In this document: in pieces, positions 8,401 through 13,190 of the stretch
Layout: every line of letters starts with the position of its first letter
Numbering within the stretch: position 1 is the first letter of the stretch
Assembly: GCA_002322865.1 (NCBI GenBank)
Contig: DCOH01000033.1
Span: forward strand, 1 to 13,190
DNA: 13,190 nucleotides
Direction of reading: 5' to 3'
Origin: Sphingobacterium sp. UBA1575
GTDB taxonomy: Bacteria; Bacteroidota; Bacteroidia; Sphingobacteriales; Sphingobacteriaceae
Notes under the pieces: generated by a model
Seen by the model: the letters and a program-made list of their open reading frames with translations, nothing else
Told to the model about the DNA's origin: nothing
The model's database searches: none
Program-made: the position numbers and the translations under genes

Positions 8401-8958
8401 GATGCCAGGGTTTAGCTGAATCTGATAAGTCCCATTGGCATTTGATTTAAAGGTCTGATTAAGCTGTAGAACCTTGATGCTTGCATCGGGTAATGGAGAG
8501 CCATCTTCCTTGATTACTCTACCACTAATGTTGCCTTGTTGCTGAATCCGAGTTACTGAAAGGGTTCTCGTTAATTCAGGAGACACGGACATTCCCGCAT
8601 CTTTTATAGCAATAATCACCGATTGATCTTTCAATTGATAGCTCAAAGGTTGGTTTTTGAATATTTCTTTGAGGACAATGTTGATATCTGCATTATTGGA
8701 GGTTATAGTTACGGGATTTGCCATTTTCAATAGGCTGCCTTCAACCATGAATCCATAACCGGTCTGGGCGCTTATTTTTTTGATTACTTTGGCTAGTGAA
8801 CTGTTCTTCTCCTGTAAACTAACGGTTTGACCAGTTGAACTGTGACTGATCTGTAACATGCCAAGGAGTATCATGAAGGTTAGAAGCTTCATCTTCAGTA
8901 ATATATTTGTGGAGCTTTTGGAATATAGCCCAAGTTTATACGTATAATTTTTATACAT
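5464..8958 (-). CDS. TonB-dependent outer-membrane receptor with STN signalling domain
   Basis: An outer-membrane active transporter of 1164 residues from ATG 8956-8958. That start (MYKNYTYKLGLYS, then the hydrophobic MKLLTFMILLGML) is the usual form for Bacteroidota receptors; an ATG at 9006 would add 16 residues. After signal cleavage come an STN domain (about 44-117), which contacts the anti-sigma factor in FecA-type signalling, and a carboxypeptidase-regulatory-like beta domain (about 141-220, GNISGRVIKEDGSPLPDA). A TonB-box-like LEQVVVTGSF (about 225-234) precedes the plug (about 242-364, with LPDKNVGETLKRISGIS and VVVRGIAERYN). The remainder is a beta-barrel ending in the aromatic strand SLSIGYSF. 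The plug resembles ferric-siderophore-type receptors more than SusC. It sits third in the operon after sigma and FecR and is followed by two lipoproteins instead of SusD. The ligand is unknown. Confidence 0.93.
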   Translation of the reverse strand: MYKNYTYKLGLYSKSSTNILLKMKLLTFMILLGMLQISHSSTGQTVSLQEKNSSLAKVIKKISAQTGYGFMVEGSLLKMANPVTITSNNADINIVLKEIFKNQPLSYQLKDQSVIIAIKDAGMSVSPELTRTLSVTRIQQQGNISGRVIKEDGSPLPDASIKVLQLNQTFKSNANGTYQIQLNPGIYTIEVSYVAHQSKRITDIEIKSGRTTDLVIVLKEASKNLEQVVVTGSFKQESIASLYAKQKNDAIISNGISREQISALPDKNVGETLKRISGISTNDNRRVVVRGIAERYNLAMMDGATLPSTDVQVRDFEFDIVPSNLIDNVIVYKTSSPDLSFGFGGGLVQINTLSIPAKNFNTFSFGSKYINGSTGNDFLGYGRGKWDYLAFDDGARGNYPRDLQVFTGINYDPANPYKPVPEGVEAFTPEMIGEQNKRIGGLDRIGTRKYQTMPGQNYQFSLGRSYQLPKSVFGFVGSLSYRNEQGIDQISNFERGSWQKTEGTTIDVESGKVVKPTFSNQYNFNSSFGALVNVGWHAANHKITARNFYSKMFNNQFSVIQGWGNDIGHGDIPAIREYDRPKFIHMLQNRLNGEHQFHKFKFEWNVARNRLNNLEKDATEAWVQPMATINDTVLNIVPSHYSNPGDGTFKRSEYHYMETNRIGEAALSFETPWLGQKQLFKTGYQYMQRHGVFDWVSLPIVSVGANTFEPVNTWTKYLEFTDPSHGMFYYPAGFSISAYEGKNINQAIFGMLDNRFNSWIRLVWGLRAEYYKYENIKNGDNDLLMDARTIAMRKQRFVDPETGRLVGITSDPETEEKTWRYLPSASLTLTPIKDFNIRLAYSQSVVRPALIENSKMVRQDPALGGSYRRNEGVLSTGIDHYDVRFEWYPSIAEVISFGLFYKYFDNPIELYRQSMDSSHRIYVVTSNSEWAKIKGLEFDLRKNLGFMAPNSNLMENLVFSGNVTLQNSEVQSAEFESKSMAEDNYGKTFAYRTKKFLKNKRPLYGQVPVVYNVALQFKGDRLGANVAFNYMGYKTFMTGMSEELIEYERPRNQLDAQLSYKFLRHKNLDVKLNLSNLLNSPYRFYINRTETFKVQDRYKGLANSEFPTQEWSEIYEWKYGFSQKFEEGYYETSADGTQKIRVGDKETFNRKVGTSFSLSIGYSF

Positions 8959-9012
8959 TTGTGAGTCTGAATTATTGTTAATTGGATCGAGAAATTCATT
9001 ATGCATTTTTCA

Positions 9013-9046
9013 GCTATTGGCCAATGGTGTTGCAAGCGCTATTGGC
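9013..9046 (-). other. Hairpin in the spacer between fecR and the receptor gene
   Basis: GCTATTGGC occurs twice (9013-9021 and 9038-9046). The first copy overlaps the palindrome ATTGGCCAAT (9016-9025), so GCCAAT and ATTGGC can pair in the operon mRNA (9020-9025 with 9041-9046, loop of 15 bases). On the plus strand the same stem is followed by seven T residues like a terminator, but no plus-strand gene ends here. It could tune expression of the receptor relative to the regulators. Confidence 0.3.
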
Positions 9047-9081
9047 TTTTTTTATTGCCAGAAAAATGATTGGGTATGCTG

Positions 9082-10236
9082 TTATTTTTTTTCTACAATA
9101 ATCCTCCTTCCTTGCATCTCTACCTGGATGCTCTTAAATGATTGCATTATCTTCCAAACTTTTTCAAAAGGCCAATTCCTAGGGATTCTTCCTGTAAAGG
9201 TTTCATTCACGGTATATCCCTTATATTCAATGTCAATGGCATACCATCGGGCAAATTCCTCTATTACCGATTGAATATTATCATCGGTAAAGTCGAAATA
9301 ACCATCTTTCCAAGCTATTACTTCAGTTGGGTCAATGGTTATCTTCGTTAGCTTCTCATCTCGATTGATCACCTGTTGCCCTGGGATCAACAACAGCCTT
9401 TTTTGATGACTTTGCAGAGCAATCGAGCCCTCCAACAAGGTTGTTTTAATCGCTGAATTATTTTTATAGGCATTTACATTGAAATGAGTTCCCAATACCT
9501 CGATAACTTGGTTCCTCGTATGGACAAGAAATGGTTTGGAGGCATTTTTTGCGACCTCAAAATAAGCTTCACCTTGGATGCTGATTTCTCGGCTGTTCCC
9601 TGGAAAATCTGTAGGAAATTCAATGGACGATTCCGCATTTAGCCATACATGTGTTCCATCTGCCAAGGTGATGTGGTATTTTCCTCCTCTTGGGGTGGAT
9701 AAGGTATTGATATGGACTTTCTGATTGTTATGATTTGCCTTATAAACCAGACCTCCCGATTTGATTTTTAGAATGCTTGTGTTTCCTTCCTTTGATAATT
9801 CTCCATCCTTGGCGTCATCCAAGAGAATCTGTTCACCATCAGATAAGGTTAGGGTTGCTTTTTGAGTGCCAGGTTGTATAAGATTTGCTTGTTGTTGTAG
9901 ATCCTCGGATTTGTTTTGAATGGAAAAGAGGAAGAAATATCCTGCGGAAAATATGAAGATCAAAGTAGCGGCTACCAGAAACCATTGTTTTAATCCACCC
10001 ATTCGAAGGGTTTTCACTTCCATTGGATGCTCATGTTCCTCAATACTTTGCGTAATCCTTTCTTGAAGCTCCTGCCTTGTTTGTTCTTTTTCCTTTTCAT
10101 CCAGTGAATCCAATATATTGGGCATATCCGAGAAGGTGTTAAACCATTCTTCTAGAACCTGCATTTCTTCTAGAGTGGCAGTTCCTTTCTCGAATTTCGC
10201 TAATAACTGATTAATGAATTGATCTTTTTCCTCCAT
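9082..10236 (-). CDS. FecR-family anti-sigma factor (transmembrane signal transducer)
   Basis: An inner-membrane protein of 384 residues that in this family holds the cognate ECF sigma factor inactive and receives the signal from the STN domain of its receptor. The cytoplasmic N-terminal part (about 1-80) contains LEEMQVLEEWF, typical of the sigma-binding region. One membrane segment follows at about 83-104 (QWFLVAATLIFIFSAGYFFLF). The periplasmic FecR domain spans about 177-272 (TPRGGKYHITLADGTHVWLNAESS, then GEAYFEVAKNASKPFLV and VLGTHFNVNAY). A DUF4974-type C-terminal domain spans about 314-381 (FDFTDDNIQSVIEEFARWY through the end) and is the likely contact for the receptor. ATG 10234-10236 lies 65 bases after the sigma stop codon. 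Order and content match the fec-type sigma/anti-sigma/receptor arrangement. Confidence 0.95.
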   Translation of the reverse strand: MEEKDQFINQLLAKFEKGTATLEEMQVLEEWFNTFSDMPNILDSLDEKEKEQTRQELQERITQSIEEHEHPMEVKTLRMGGLKQWFLVAATLIFIFSAGYFFLFSIQNKSEDLQQQANLIQPGTQKATLTLSDGEQILLDDAKDGELSKEGNTSILKIKSGGLVYKANHNNQKVHINTLSTPRGGKYHITLADGTHVWLNAESSIEFPTDFPGNSREISIQGEAYFEVAKNASKPFLVHTRNQVIEVLGTHFNVNAYKNNSAIKTTLLEGSIALQSHQKRLLLIPGQQVINRDEKLTKITIDPTEVIAWKDGYFDFTDDNIQSVIEEFARWYAIDIEYKGYTVNETFTGRIPRNWPFEKVWKIMQSFKSIQVEMQGRRIIVEKK

Positions 10237-10301
10237 TTTACGGCTTTATACTATGATGTACCTTTGGAGGATAAAAGCGGGAACTCTTTAATAAAATATT
10301 T

Positions 10302-10892
10302 TTAAATAAAATATAGGAAGAGAATAAACATCCATTTTAGGCTATTTGATTTAGCACGCATGATGTTCATAGATTTTGTGATATGCTTACGCACCATATC
10401 AATAGAGATGTTCAATTGATCAGCAATATCCTTATTGCTGTATTTTTCAATTCTACTGAGAACAAATACCTGTCTACTGGTGGGAGGCATACTTTCCGTA
10501 ATTTGAAAGATAGCATTCTGGGTTTGCTTTGCTTCCAATAAGCTATCTGGTTGTTCAGGTCTAATGTGTTCCCCACTTACCAAGGTTGCCAAATAGGATT
10601 CTTGGACTTGTTTGGATCTATAAGTTTTAAAAACTTGAAATTTAACTGCTGTTTTCAGGTAGGCGAGGAGATTTGTTTTTACTTGTATTTCTTTACGTCT
10701 GACGTAAAAATCGACGAAAACATCCTGAACGATTTCTTCAGCGATGGATAGATTCGCCATCCTTTTACCGGCAAAATTGATAAGTTCTTCCCAATAACGA
10801 TTGTAGAGTTCTGAAAAGGCAGCTTTGTTATCCTTTTGAACCAATAACAATAATTCTTGATCGGGTAAGGCTGTTAATTCAGAATAAACCAT
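10302..10892 (-). CDS. ECF RNA polymerase sigma factor (FecI-like), operon-borne
   Basis: An extracytoplasmic-function sigma factor of 196 residues, first gene of the uptake operon and presumably sequestered by the FecR protein encoded just downstream. Sigma-2 spans about 24-92 (AFSELYNRYWEELINFA, then IAEEIVQDVFVDFY and LLAYLKTAVKFQVF). Sigma-4 spans about 125-178 with helix-turn-helix YSNKDIADQLNISIDMVRKH. The hydrophobic tail (LKWMFILFLYFI) is shared in character with the orphan sigma at 2947-3531. ATG 10890-10892 is preferred over a GTG at 10910, because the GTG overlaps a -7-like promoter element (10910-10917) and would be at or before the transcript start. Autoregulation through this promoter is plausible for the class but is not shown by the sequence. 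Confidence 0.93.
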   Translation of the reverse strand: MVYSELTALPDQELLLLVQKDNKAAFSELYNRYWEELINFAGKRMANLSIAEEIVQDVFVDFYVRRKEIQVKTNLLAYLKTAVKFQVFKTYRSKQVQESYLATLVSGEHIRPEQPDSLLEAKQTQNAIFQITESMPPTSRQVFVLSRIEKYSNKDIADQLNISIDMVRKHITKSMNIMRAKSNSLKWMFILFLYFI

Positions 10893-10909
10893 GGTTTTGA
10901 TTAGAAACA

Positions 10910-10917
10910 CAAATTTA
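10910..10917 (-). promoter_or_regulatory. Candidate -7 element of the sigma/FecR/receptor operon
   Basis: On the minus strand this reads TAAATTTG, a full match to the Bacteroidota -7 consensus TAnnTTTG, 17 bases before the ATG at 10892. No TTTG is found at the expected -33 distance, so an alternative sigma may be used. The context GCTGAT-TAAATTTGTG recurs as GCTGAGG-TAAATTTGTG at 12576-12592 on the other strand. Confidence 0.45.
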
Positions 10918-10970
10918 ATCAGCCAGATAGAATTGATTGTTTTGTAATTATTAAGTTTTTATTAAGGCGT

Positions 10971-11060
10971 GAGATTGCTTCGTTCCTCGCAATGACGCAG
11001 GCTTCCTCGCAATGACGCAGAGTTCCTCGCAAGGACACAGAGTTCCTCGCAAAGACGAGG
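10971..11060. repeat. 20-bp phased tandem repeat array, four units
   Basis: Four contiguous 20-base units run from 10981 to 11060, each with TTCCTCGCAAxGACxxxG. Units one and two are nearly identical, and units three and four have drifted. The array is preceded by GAGATTGCTT (10971-10980). The combination, a GAGATTGCTTCG lead-in plus TTCCTCGCAATGACG, matches an interspersed repeat I recall as common in many bacterial genomes, read in reverse as CGTCATTGCGAGGAA. The same core makes the array at 1-60. It lies between the operon promoter and the zinc-ribbon gene, with no coding potential. Confidence 0.8.
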
Positions 11061-11164
11061 CGAAAAAGTGGTTTATTAATATAAATGAAGGTAGTTAAGT
11101 ATGGAAAATTTAATTATTTAATTATAACTTGTATTCTATTCTTGATCTAATAAGTACTGACCAA

Positions 11165-11611
11165 ATGCAAAACCGATTTCAAGACCAGAATAAAAGACTT
11201 TCCGAATTTCAAAAAGAGGTTTGGGTACATTGCCCCCAATGCAATAAAAAAGCGATTGCCAAAGTAGACTATGAACAGAAAGATGCCAGGCTATTTTGTG
11301 ACCATTGCGGATACCATAAACAAAAATCTACCGAAACAAAAGTAATGGGGATCAAGGGAAATTGGGAGTTGGCGGCTGGAAGTTATTTTGGAGCTCCATT
11401 GTGGTTGGAATATCCTTTTAAGAATGATGTGGTTTGGGCATACAATGGAGATCATTTGGAATATTTGGAAAACTATATTTCTGCCAACTTGAGAGAGCAT
11501 AAAGATCGGACCCATTATACCTTATTGGAAAAATTACCCAAATTTTATCATGAAGCTAAAAACCGAAATGCGCTATTAAAGGTAATTGCGAAGCTTAAGA
11601 ATAAAGTTTAA
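11165..11611 (+). CDS. Small zinc-ribbon protein of unknown function
   Basis: A predicted soluble cytoplasmic protein of 148 residues. Two CxxC pairs, HCPQC (Cys 23 and 26) and FCDHC (Cys 45 and 48), are spaced as in a TFIIB-type zinc ribbon and should bind one Zn2+. The remaining 100 residues (WELAAGSYFGAPLWLEYPF, VWAYNGDHLEYLENYI, then a lysine-rich helical end) match no enzyme I recognise. Similar proteins are usually annotated only as zinc-ribbon-containing. ATG 11165 is chosen; a TTG at 11129 would add 12 residues and is unlikely. The gene ends 3 bases before the stop codon of the convergent membrane-protein gene, so the two transcripts probably overlap at their 3' ends. A nucleic-acid or protein-binding role is inference. 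Confidence 0.85.
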   Translation: MQNRFQDQNKRLSEFQKEVWVHCPQCNKKAIAKVDYEQKDARLFCDHCGYHKQKSTETKVMGIKGNWELAAGSYFGAPLWLEYPFKNDVVWAYNGDHLEYLENYISANLREHKDRTHYTLLEKLPKFYHEAKNRNALLKVIAKLKNKV

Positions 11612-11614
11612 TGA

Positions 11615-12439
11615 TCATTCTTCCTTTACATTTGAGTTTTGATATTTCTGTATAATATACCAAGTTGCAGGTTTCAACCTCTTTTCCCTAAATATTGGAT
11701 GCCTTCCTGAACTGGTGAAAAATTCGACCTCATTGTTGATTTTGGAATACCATACTTTATCCACATGTTTTTCAGCCAAGGTATCAGGTCTGGTAATCCT
11801 TTTAAAGTTTAAAACCTCCTGTTCATTTAGAACAACGATTTCCGCATTTTCTTTATGTTGGTCACAATCGATGATCTCATATTTTTCACCATTCCAAAAC
11901 ATACAGCCATCTGGATTTAAATTAGAATAGCCAATATAGCCTAATGCGATGAGAGCAACACCTGCCACAGAGAAGTTTAAGTTTCTTACTAAAGATATTT
12001 TTTTTGCAGGTTCAGATTTTTTGATGTTTACTGGTTCTGGCAAATCATCTATGCTGTCTCTATTTATGCAATTATTTTTGGATTTTTTCCATTCGAAATA
12101 TGGCCTTGGTTGAAAATCAATTAGAATGGCGCTTAATTTCACGATAAGTTCATCGGGAGAATTGACAGAACCATTAATGAAATTTTGGACAGATTTTAAT
12201 CTTCCCAAATCCATCTGTTTAATAGCCTTCCCTAATTCTTCGTACTTGTTTTGCGGGTTAAAGAATTCCTCAAAAATAACTAGATCCTCTGCTTTTAACC
12301 CTTGGTAAAATCTATTAGAAGCATAATCTCGAAGGTTTGCTGGAGATGGATTCTCAAGCTGGGTGTGTAATAATCCTTGTCCTTTTTTACGCTGATAATC
12401 CGTTAAAACTTCCCCTCTAAAAATATCAAATTCAAACAT
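11615..12439 (-). CDS. Single-pass membrane protein of unknown function
   Basis: Family not recognised. The 274-residue product has no N-terminal signal. A cytoplasmic-looking N-terminal region (about 1-150, rich in charged helices such as YQGLKAEDLVIFEEFF and YEELGKAIKQMDLGRLKSV) is followed by a membrane segment at about 155-172 (FSVAGVALIALGYIGYS). A C-terminal extracytoplasmic domain of about 100 residues follows. That domain opens with CMFWNGEKYEIIDC, two cysteines (about 179 and 192) bracketing a W-N-G-x-x-Y motif and suited to a disulfide. The topology resembles membrane-bound regulators such as FecR, but no FecR, kinase or HTH motif is seen. ATG 12437-12439 starts it. It converges on the zinc-ribbon gene with no room for a separate terminator. 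Confidence 0.8.
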   Translation of the reverse strand: MFEFDIFRGEVLTDYQRKKGQGLLHTQLENPSPANLRDYASNRFYQGLKAEDLVIFEEFFNPQNKYEELGKAIKQMDLGRLKSVQNFINGSVNSPDELIVKLSAILIDFQPRPYFEWKKSKNNCINRDSIDDLPEPVNIKKSEPAKKISLVRNLNFSVAGVALIALGYIGYSNLNPDGCMFWNGEKYEIIDCDQHKENAEIVVLNEQEVLNFKRITRPDTLAEKHVDKVWYSKINNEVEFFTSSGRHPIFREKRLKPATWYIIQKYQNSNVKEE

Positions 12440-12510
12440 CGTTCTAATTGGTTATGGTGATTCGAAATAAAGAATAAAAACCTATATGTACAAGTTTTAT
12501 CTACTATAAA

Positions 12511-12556
12511 CGGAAATATCGGAAATCAGTTAGAAATAGCGGAAATAGCGGAAATA
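12511..12556. repeat. Short iterated motif (CGGAAAT)
   Basis: The hexamer GGAAAT occurs at 12512, 12521, 12541 and 12550, with a variant AGAAAT at 12532. Spacings are 9, 11, 9 and 9 bases, and the last two copies lie within the tandem 9-mer AGCGGAAAT. It is 72 bases upstream of the membrane-protein start. It may be a protein-binding array or simple slippage. Confidence 0.5.
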
Positions 12557-12582
12557 CCTGATAATTAGTGTTCAAGCTGAGG

Positions 12583-12590
12583 TAAATTTG
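12583..12590 (+). promoter_or_regulatory. Candidate -7 element upstream of the small peptide gene
   Basis: TAAATTTG fully matches TAnnTTTG, but no -33 TTTG is apparent at the usual distance. Its flanks (GCTGAGG before, TG after) echo the -7 element of the sigma operon. A transcript from here would carry a leader of about 200 bases before the ATG at 12804, or could be a separate small RNA. Confidence 0.35.
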
Positions 12591-12721
12591 TGCAATGAAT
12601 CTTAAATAGGTCGAAAAAATGATAAATGATCTATAAATATTCATACCGTGAATTCATAGCGAATTTTATGATAACAGGAAGATAAAATAATCTTCGAATG
12701 TGTTCACTTCTTCCTAAAAAA

Positions 12722-12737
12722 TCAGAAGGCCTTCTGA
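12722..12737. promoter_or_regulatory. Perfect 16-base palindrome, possible operator
   Basis: TCAGAAGGCCTTCTGA is fully self-complementary and lies 67 bases before the small peptide ATG. The symmetry suits a dimeric regulator; as RNA it would make a 6-bp stem with a GGCC loop. No T-run follows, so it is not a standard terminator. Confidence 0.45.
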
Positions 12738-12764
12738 AAACAAACTTGAAGTCATTTAGAAACA

Positions 12765-12774
12765 ATGACGTCAT
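12765..12774. promoter_or_regulatory. Perfect 10-base palindrome ATGACGTCAT
   Basis: ATGACGTCAT sits 30 bases before the small peptide ATG. The adjoining GTCATT (12751-12756) can also pair with AATGAC (12764-12769), giving alternative 6-bp pairings that overlap the palindrome. A regulator site or a leader fold is possible; neither is proven. Confidence 0.35.
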
Positions 12775-12803
12775 GAAGATTTTTTGACATTAATTTTTTA
12801 AAC

Positions 12804-12965
12804 ATGAAAAAATTTATTGCAGCTCTTGTATTGGGCTTGGTATGTTCTGTTGGTATTTCGCAAGCCATTGCAAATGGAAATAATGATGATAGCGATCATA
12901 ATGGTGGAGATAAGGGCTCTGTAAGACCTCCAATCCCTACGATCTTAACCGGATTCAAAAAGTAA
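12804..12965 (+). CDS. Small secreted peptide (53 aa), unknown function
   Basis: ATG 12804 to TAA 12965 encodes 53 residues. MKK, a hydrophobic core (FIAALVLGLVCSVG) and an AxA-type site (SQAIA, cut after residue 23) form a clear Sec signal peptide. The Cys at 14 is not in a proper lipobox, since the residue before it is Val. The mature peptide of about 30 residues has an Asn/Asp/Gly-rich half (NGNNDDSDHNGGDKG) and a Pro-rich, basic-ended half (SVRPPIPTILTGFKK). It contains D-S-D-H-N-G, similar to the start of a calcium-binding DxDxNG loop, but the rest of an EF-hand is absent. It lies after a structured leader and before a strong terminator at 13012-13052, so it looks like a discrete transcription unit. 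The function is unknown; the signal peptide plus terminator is the main evidence that it is real. Confidence 0.7.
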   Translation: MKKFIAALVLGLVCSVGISQAIANGNNDDSDHNGGDKGSVRPPIPTILTGFKK

Positions 12966-13011
12966 GGATGATCTGGATAAATTTAAAAGATATCCAAGGA
13001 TAGAAAAAGCA

Positions 13012-13053
13012 AACAGGAGCTTTCATATTTATGAAAAGCTCCTGTTGTTTTTA
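13012..13053. terminator. Bidirectional rho-independent terminator
   Basis: AACAGGAGCTTT (13012-13023) pairs with AAAGCTCCTGTT (13035-13046), extended by CAT/ATG across a one-base bulge, with a 4-base loop. T-rich sequence follows on the plus strand (13048-13052), and on the minus strand GCTTTTTC follows, so it can end both the small peptide gene and the SusD gene. Confidence 0.88.
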
Positions 13054-13063
13054 TAAAGTAAGG

Positions 13064-13190
13064 TTAATAGCCTTCGTTCTGTTGAAGATTTGGATTCTTA
13101 ATGATCTCTTCCTGTGCTATTGGATAAAACTGATGGTAAGGCCTTACTTTTGCCGCTCCAATAGGATTGTCAACTTCCACAGCCTTCGCT
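13064..13190 (-). CDS. SusD/RagB-family outer-membrane lipoprotein, C-terminal fragment
   Basis: Only the last 41 codons are in the window; the gene runs in from the right edge and ends at TAA (13064-13066). The ending RPYHQFYPIAQEEI then NPNLQQNEGY is the hallmark C-terminus of SusD/RagB nutrient-binding lipoproteins (typically YPIP-x-x-E-I-x-x-NPNL-x-QNPGY). The last Pro is replaced by Glu here. SusD proteins cap a SusC TonB-dependent transporter and bind glycans or other nutrients at the cell surface. A susC gene is expected beyond the right edge. It is separated by a terminator from the small peptide gene and belongs to a different system from the operon at 3869-10892. Confidence 0.9.
   Translation of the reverse strand, partial: AKAVEVDNPIGAAKVRPYHQFYPIAQEEIIKNPNLQQNEGY

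Larger units (their letters stand above)
12440..12803. other. Non-coding region with iterated motifs and palindromes
   Basis: No open frame of useful length is found in 364 bases between the divergent membrane-protein gene and the small secreted peptide gene. Left to right it holds the GGAAAT iterations (12511-12556), a -7-like element (12583-12590), a 6-bp hairpin GAAGAT/ATCTTC (12678-12695), a perfect 16-base palindrome (12722-12737) and ATGACGTCAT (12765-12774). The promoters of both flanking genes must lie here. Confidence 0.65.

Noticed and set aside
10893..10910. Upstream GTG start for the operon sigma factor
   Set aside because: It overlaps a full-match -7 element, and the added residues FLIKT do not belong to the sigma-2 region; the ATG at 10892 fits better.
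10971..11060. Regular repeats resembling a CRISPR array
   Set aside because: The 20-base units abut directly with no spacers, they decay progressively, and no cas genes are present.
11610..11619. Palindrome AATGATCATT at the junction of two convergent genes
   Set aside because: It is made largely of the overlapping stop-codon context, is short, and has no T-run.
12888..12920. Calcium-binding EF-hand or thrombospondin-type repeat in the small peptide
   Set aside because: Only the first six loop positions (DSDHNG) fit; the acidic residue expected at position 12 is a Val, and there are no flanking helices.

Overview
The window is AT-rich chromosomal DNA from a Bacteroidota bacterium, most likely Sphingobacteriaceae (Sphingobacterium/Pedobacter-like). 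The evidence is a FecI-type sigma / FecR anti-sigma / TonB-receptor operon, the tail of a SusD gene, a SusC-style receptor N-terminus, lipoprotein signals followed by acidic residues, -7 elements of the Bacteroidota type (TAnnTTTG), and few Shine-Dalgarno sequences. No tRNA, rRNA, transposase, phage gene or CRISPR array was found.

Left part (1-2868): a decaying 20-bp tandem repeat, then a secreted GH29 alpha-L-fucosidase on the minus strand. Divergent from it is an FAD/NAD(P)H flavoprotein monooxygenase with several possible starts, one of them a GTG with a strong Shine-Dalgarno. An ECF sigma factor with no anti-sigma partner (2947-3531) converges on the monooxygenase. It is followed by a very AT-rich gap of about 340 bases.

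Centre (3781-10917): one minus-strand operon. It encodes an ECF sigma factor (10302-10892), a FecR-type anti-sigma factor (9082-10236), a TonB-dependent receptor with an N-terminal STN signalling domain (5464-8958), and two lipoproteins (4658-5455 and 3869-4654). A strong hairpin/T-run terminator closes it at 3781-3816. The expected logic is cell-surface signalling: the loaded receptor signals through its STN domain to FecR, which releases the sigma factor to transcribe the uptake genes. There is no SusD. The two lipoproteins share a common layout, look like distant paralogues, and probably act as surface partners of the receptor. The substrate cannot be read from the sequence.

Right part (10971-13190): a second 20-bp phased repeat array of the same family as the one at the left edge, then a small zinc-ribbon protein converging with 3 bases to spare on a single-pass membrane protein of unknown function. 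Next is a non-coding stretch of about 360 bases with short iterated motifs, a candidate promoter and several palindromes. It leads to a 53-codon gene for a small secreted peptide. A bidirectional terminator separates that gene from the C-terminal end of a SusD/RagB gene running in from the right edge.
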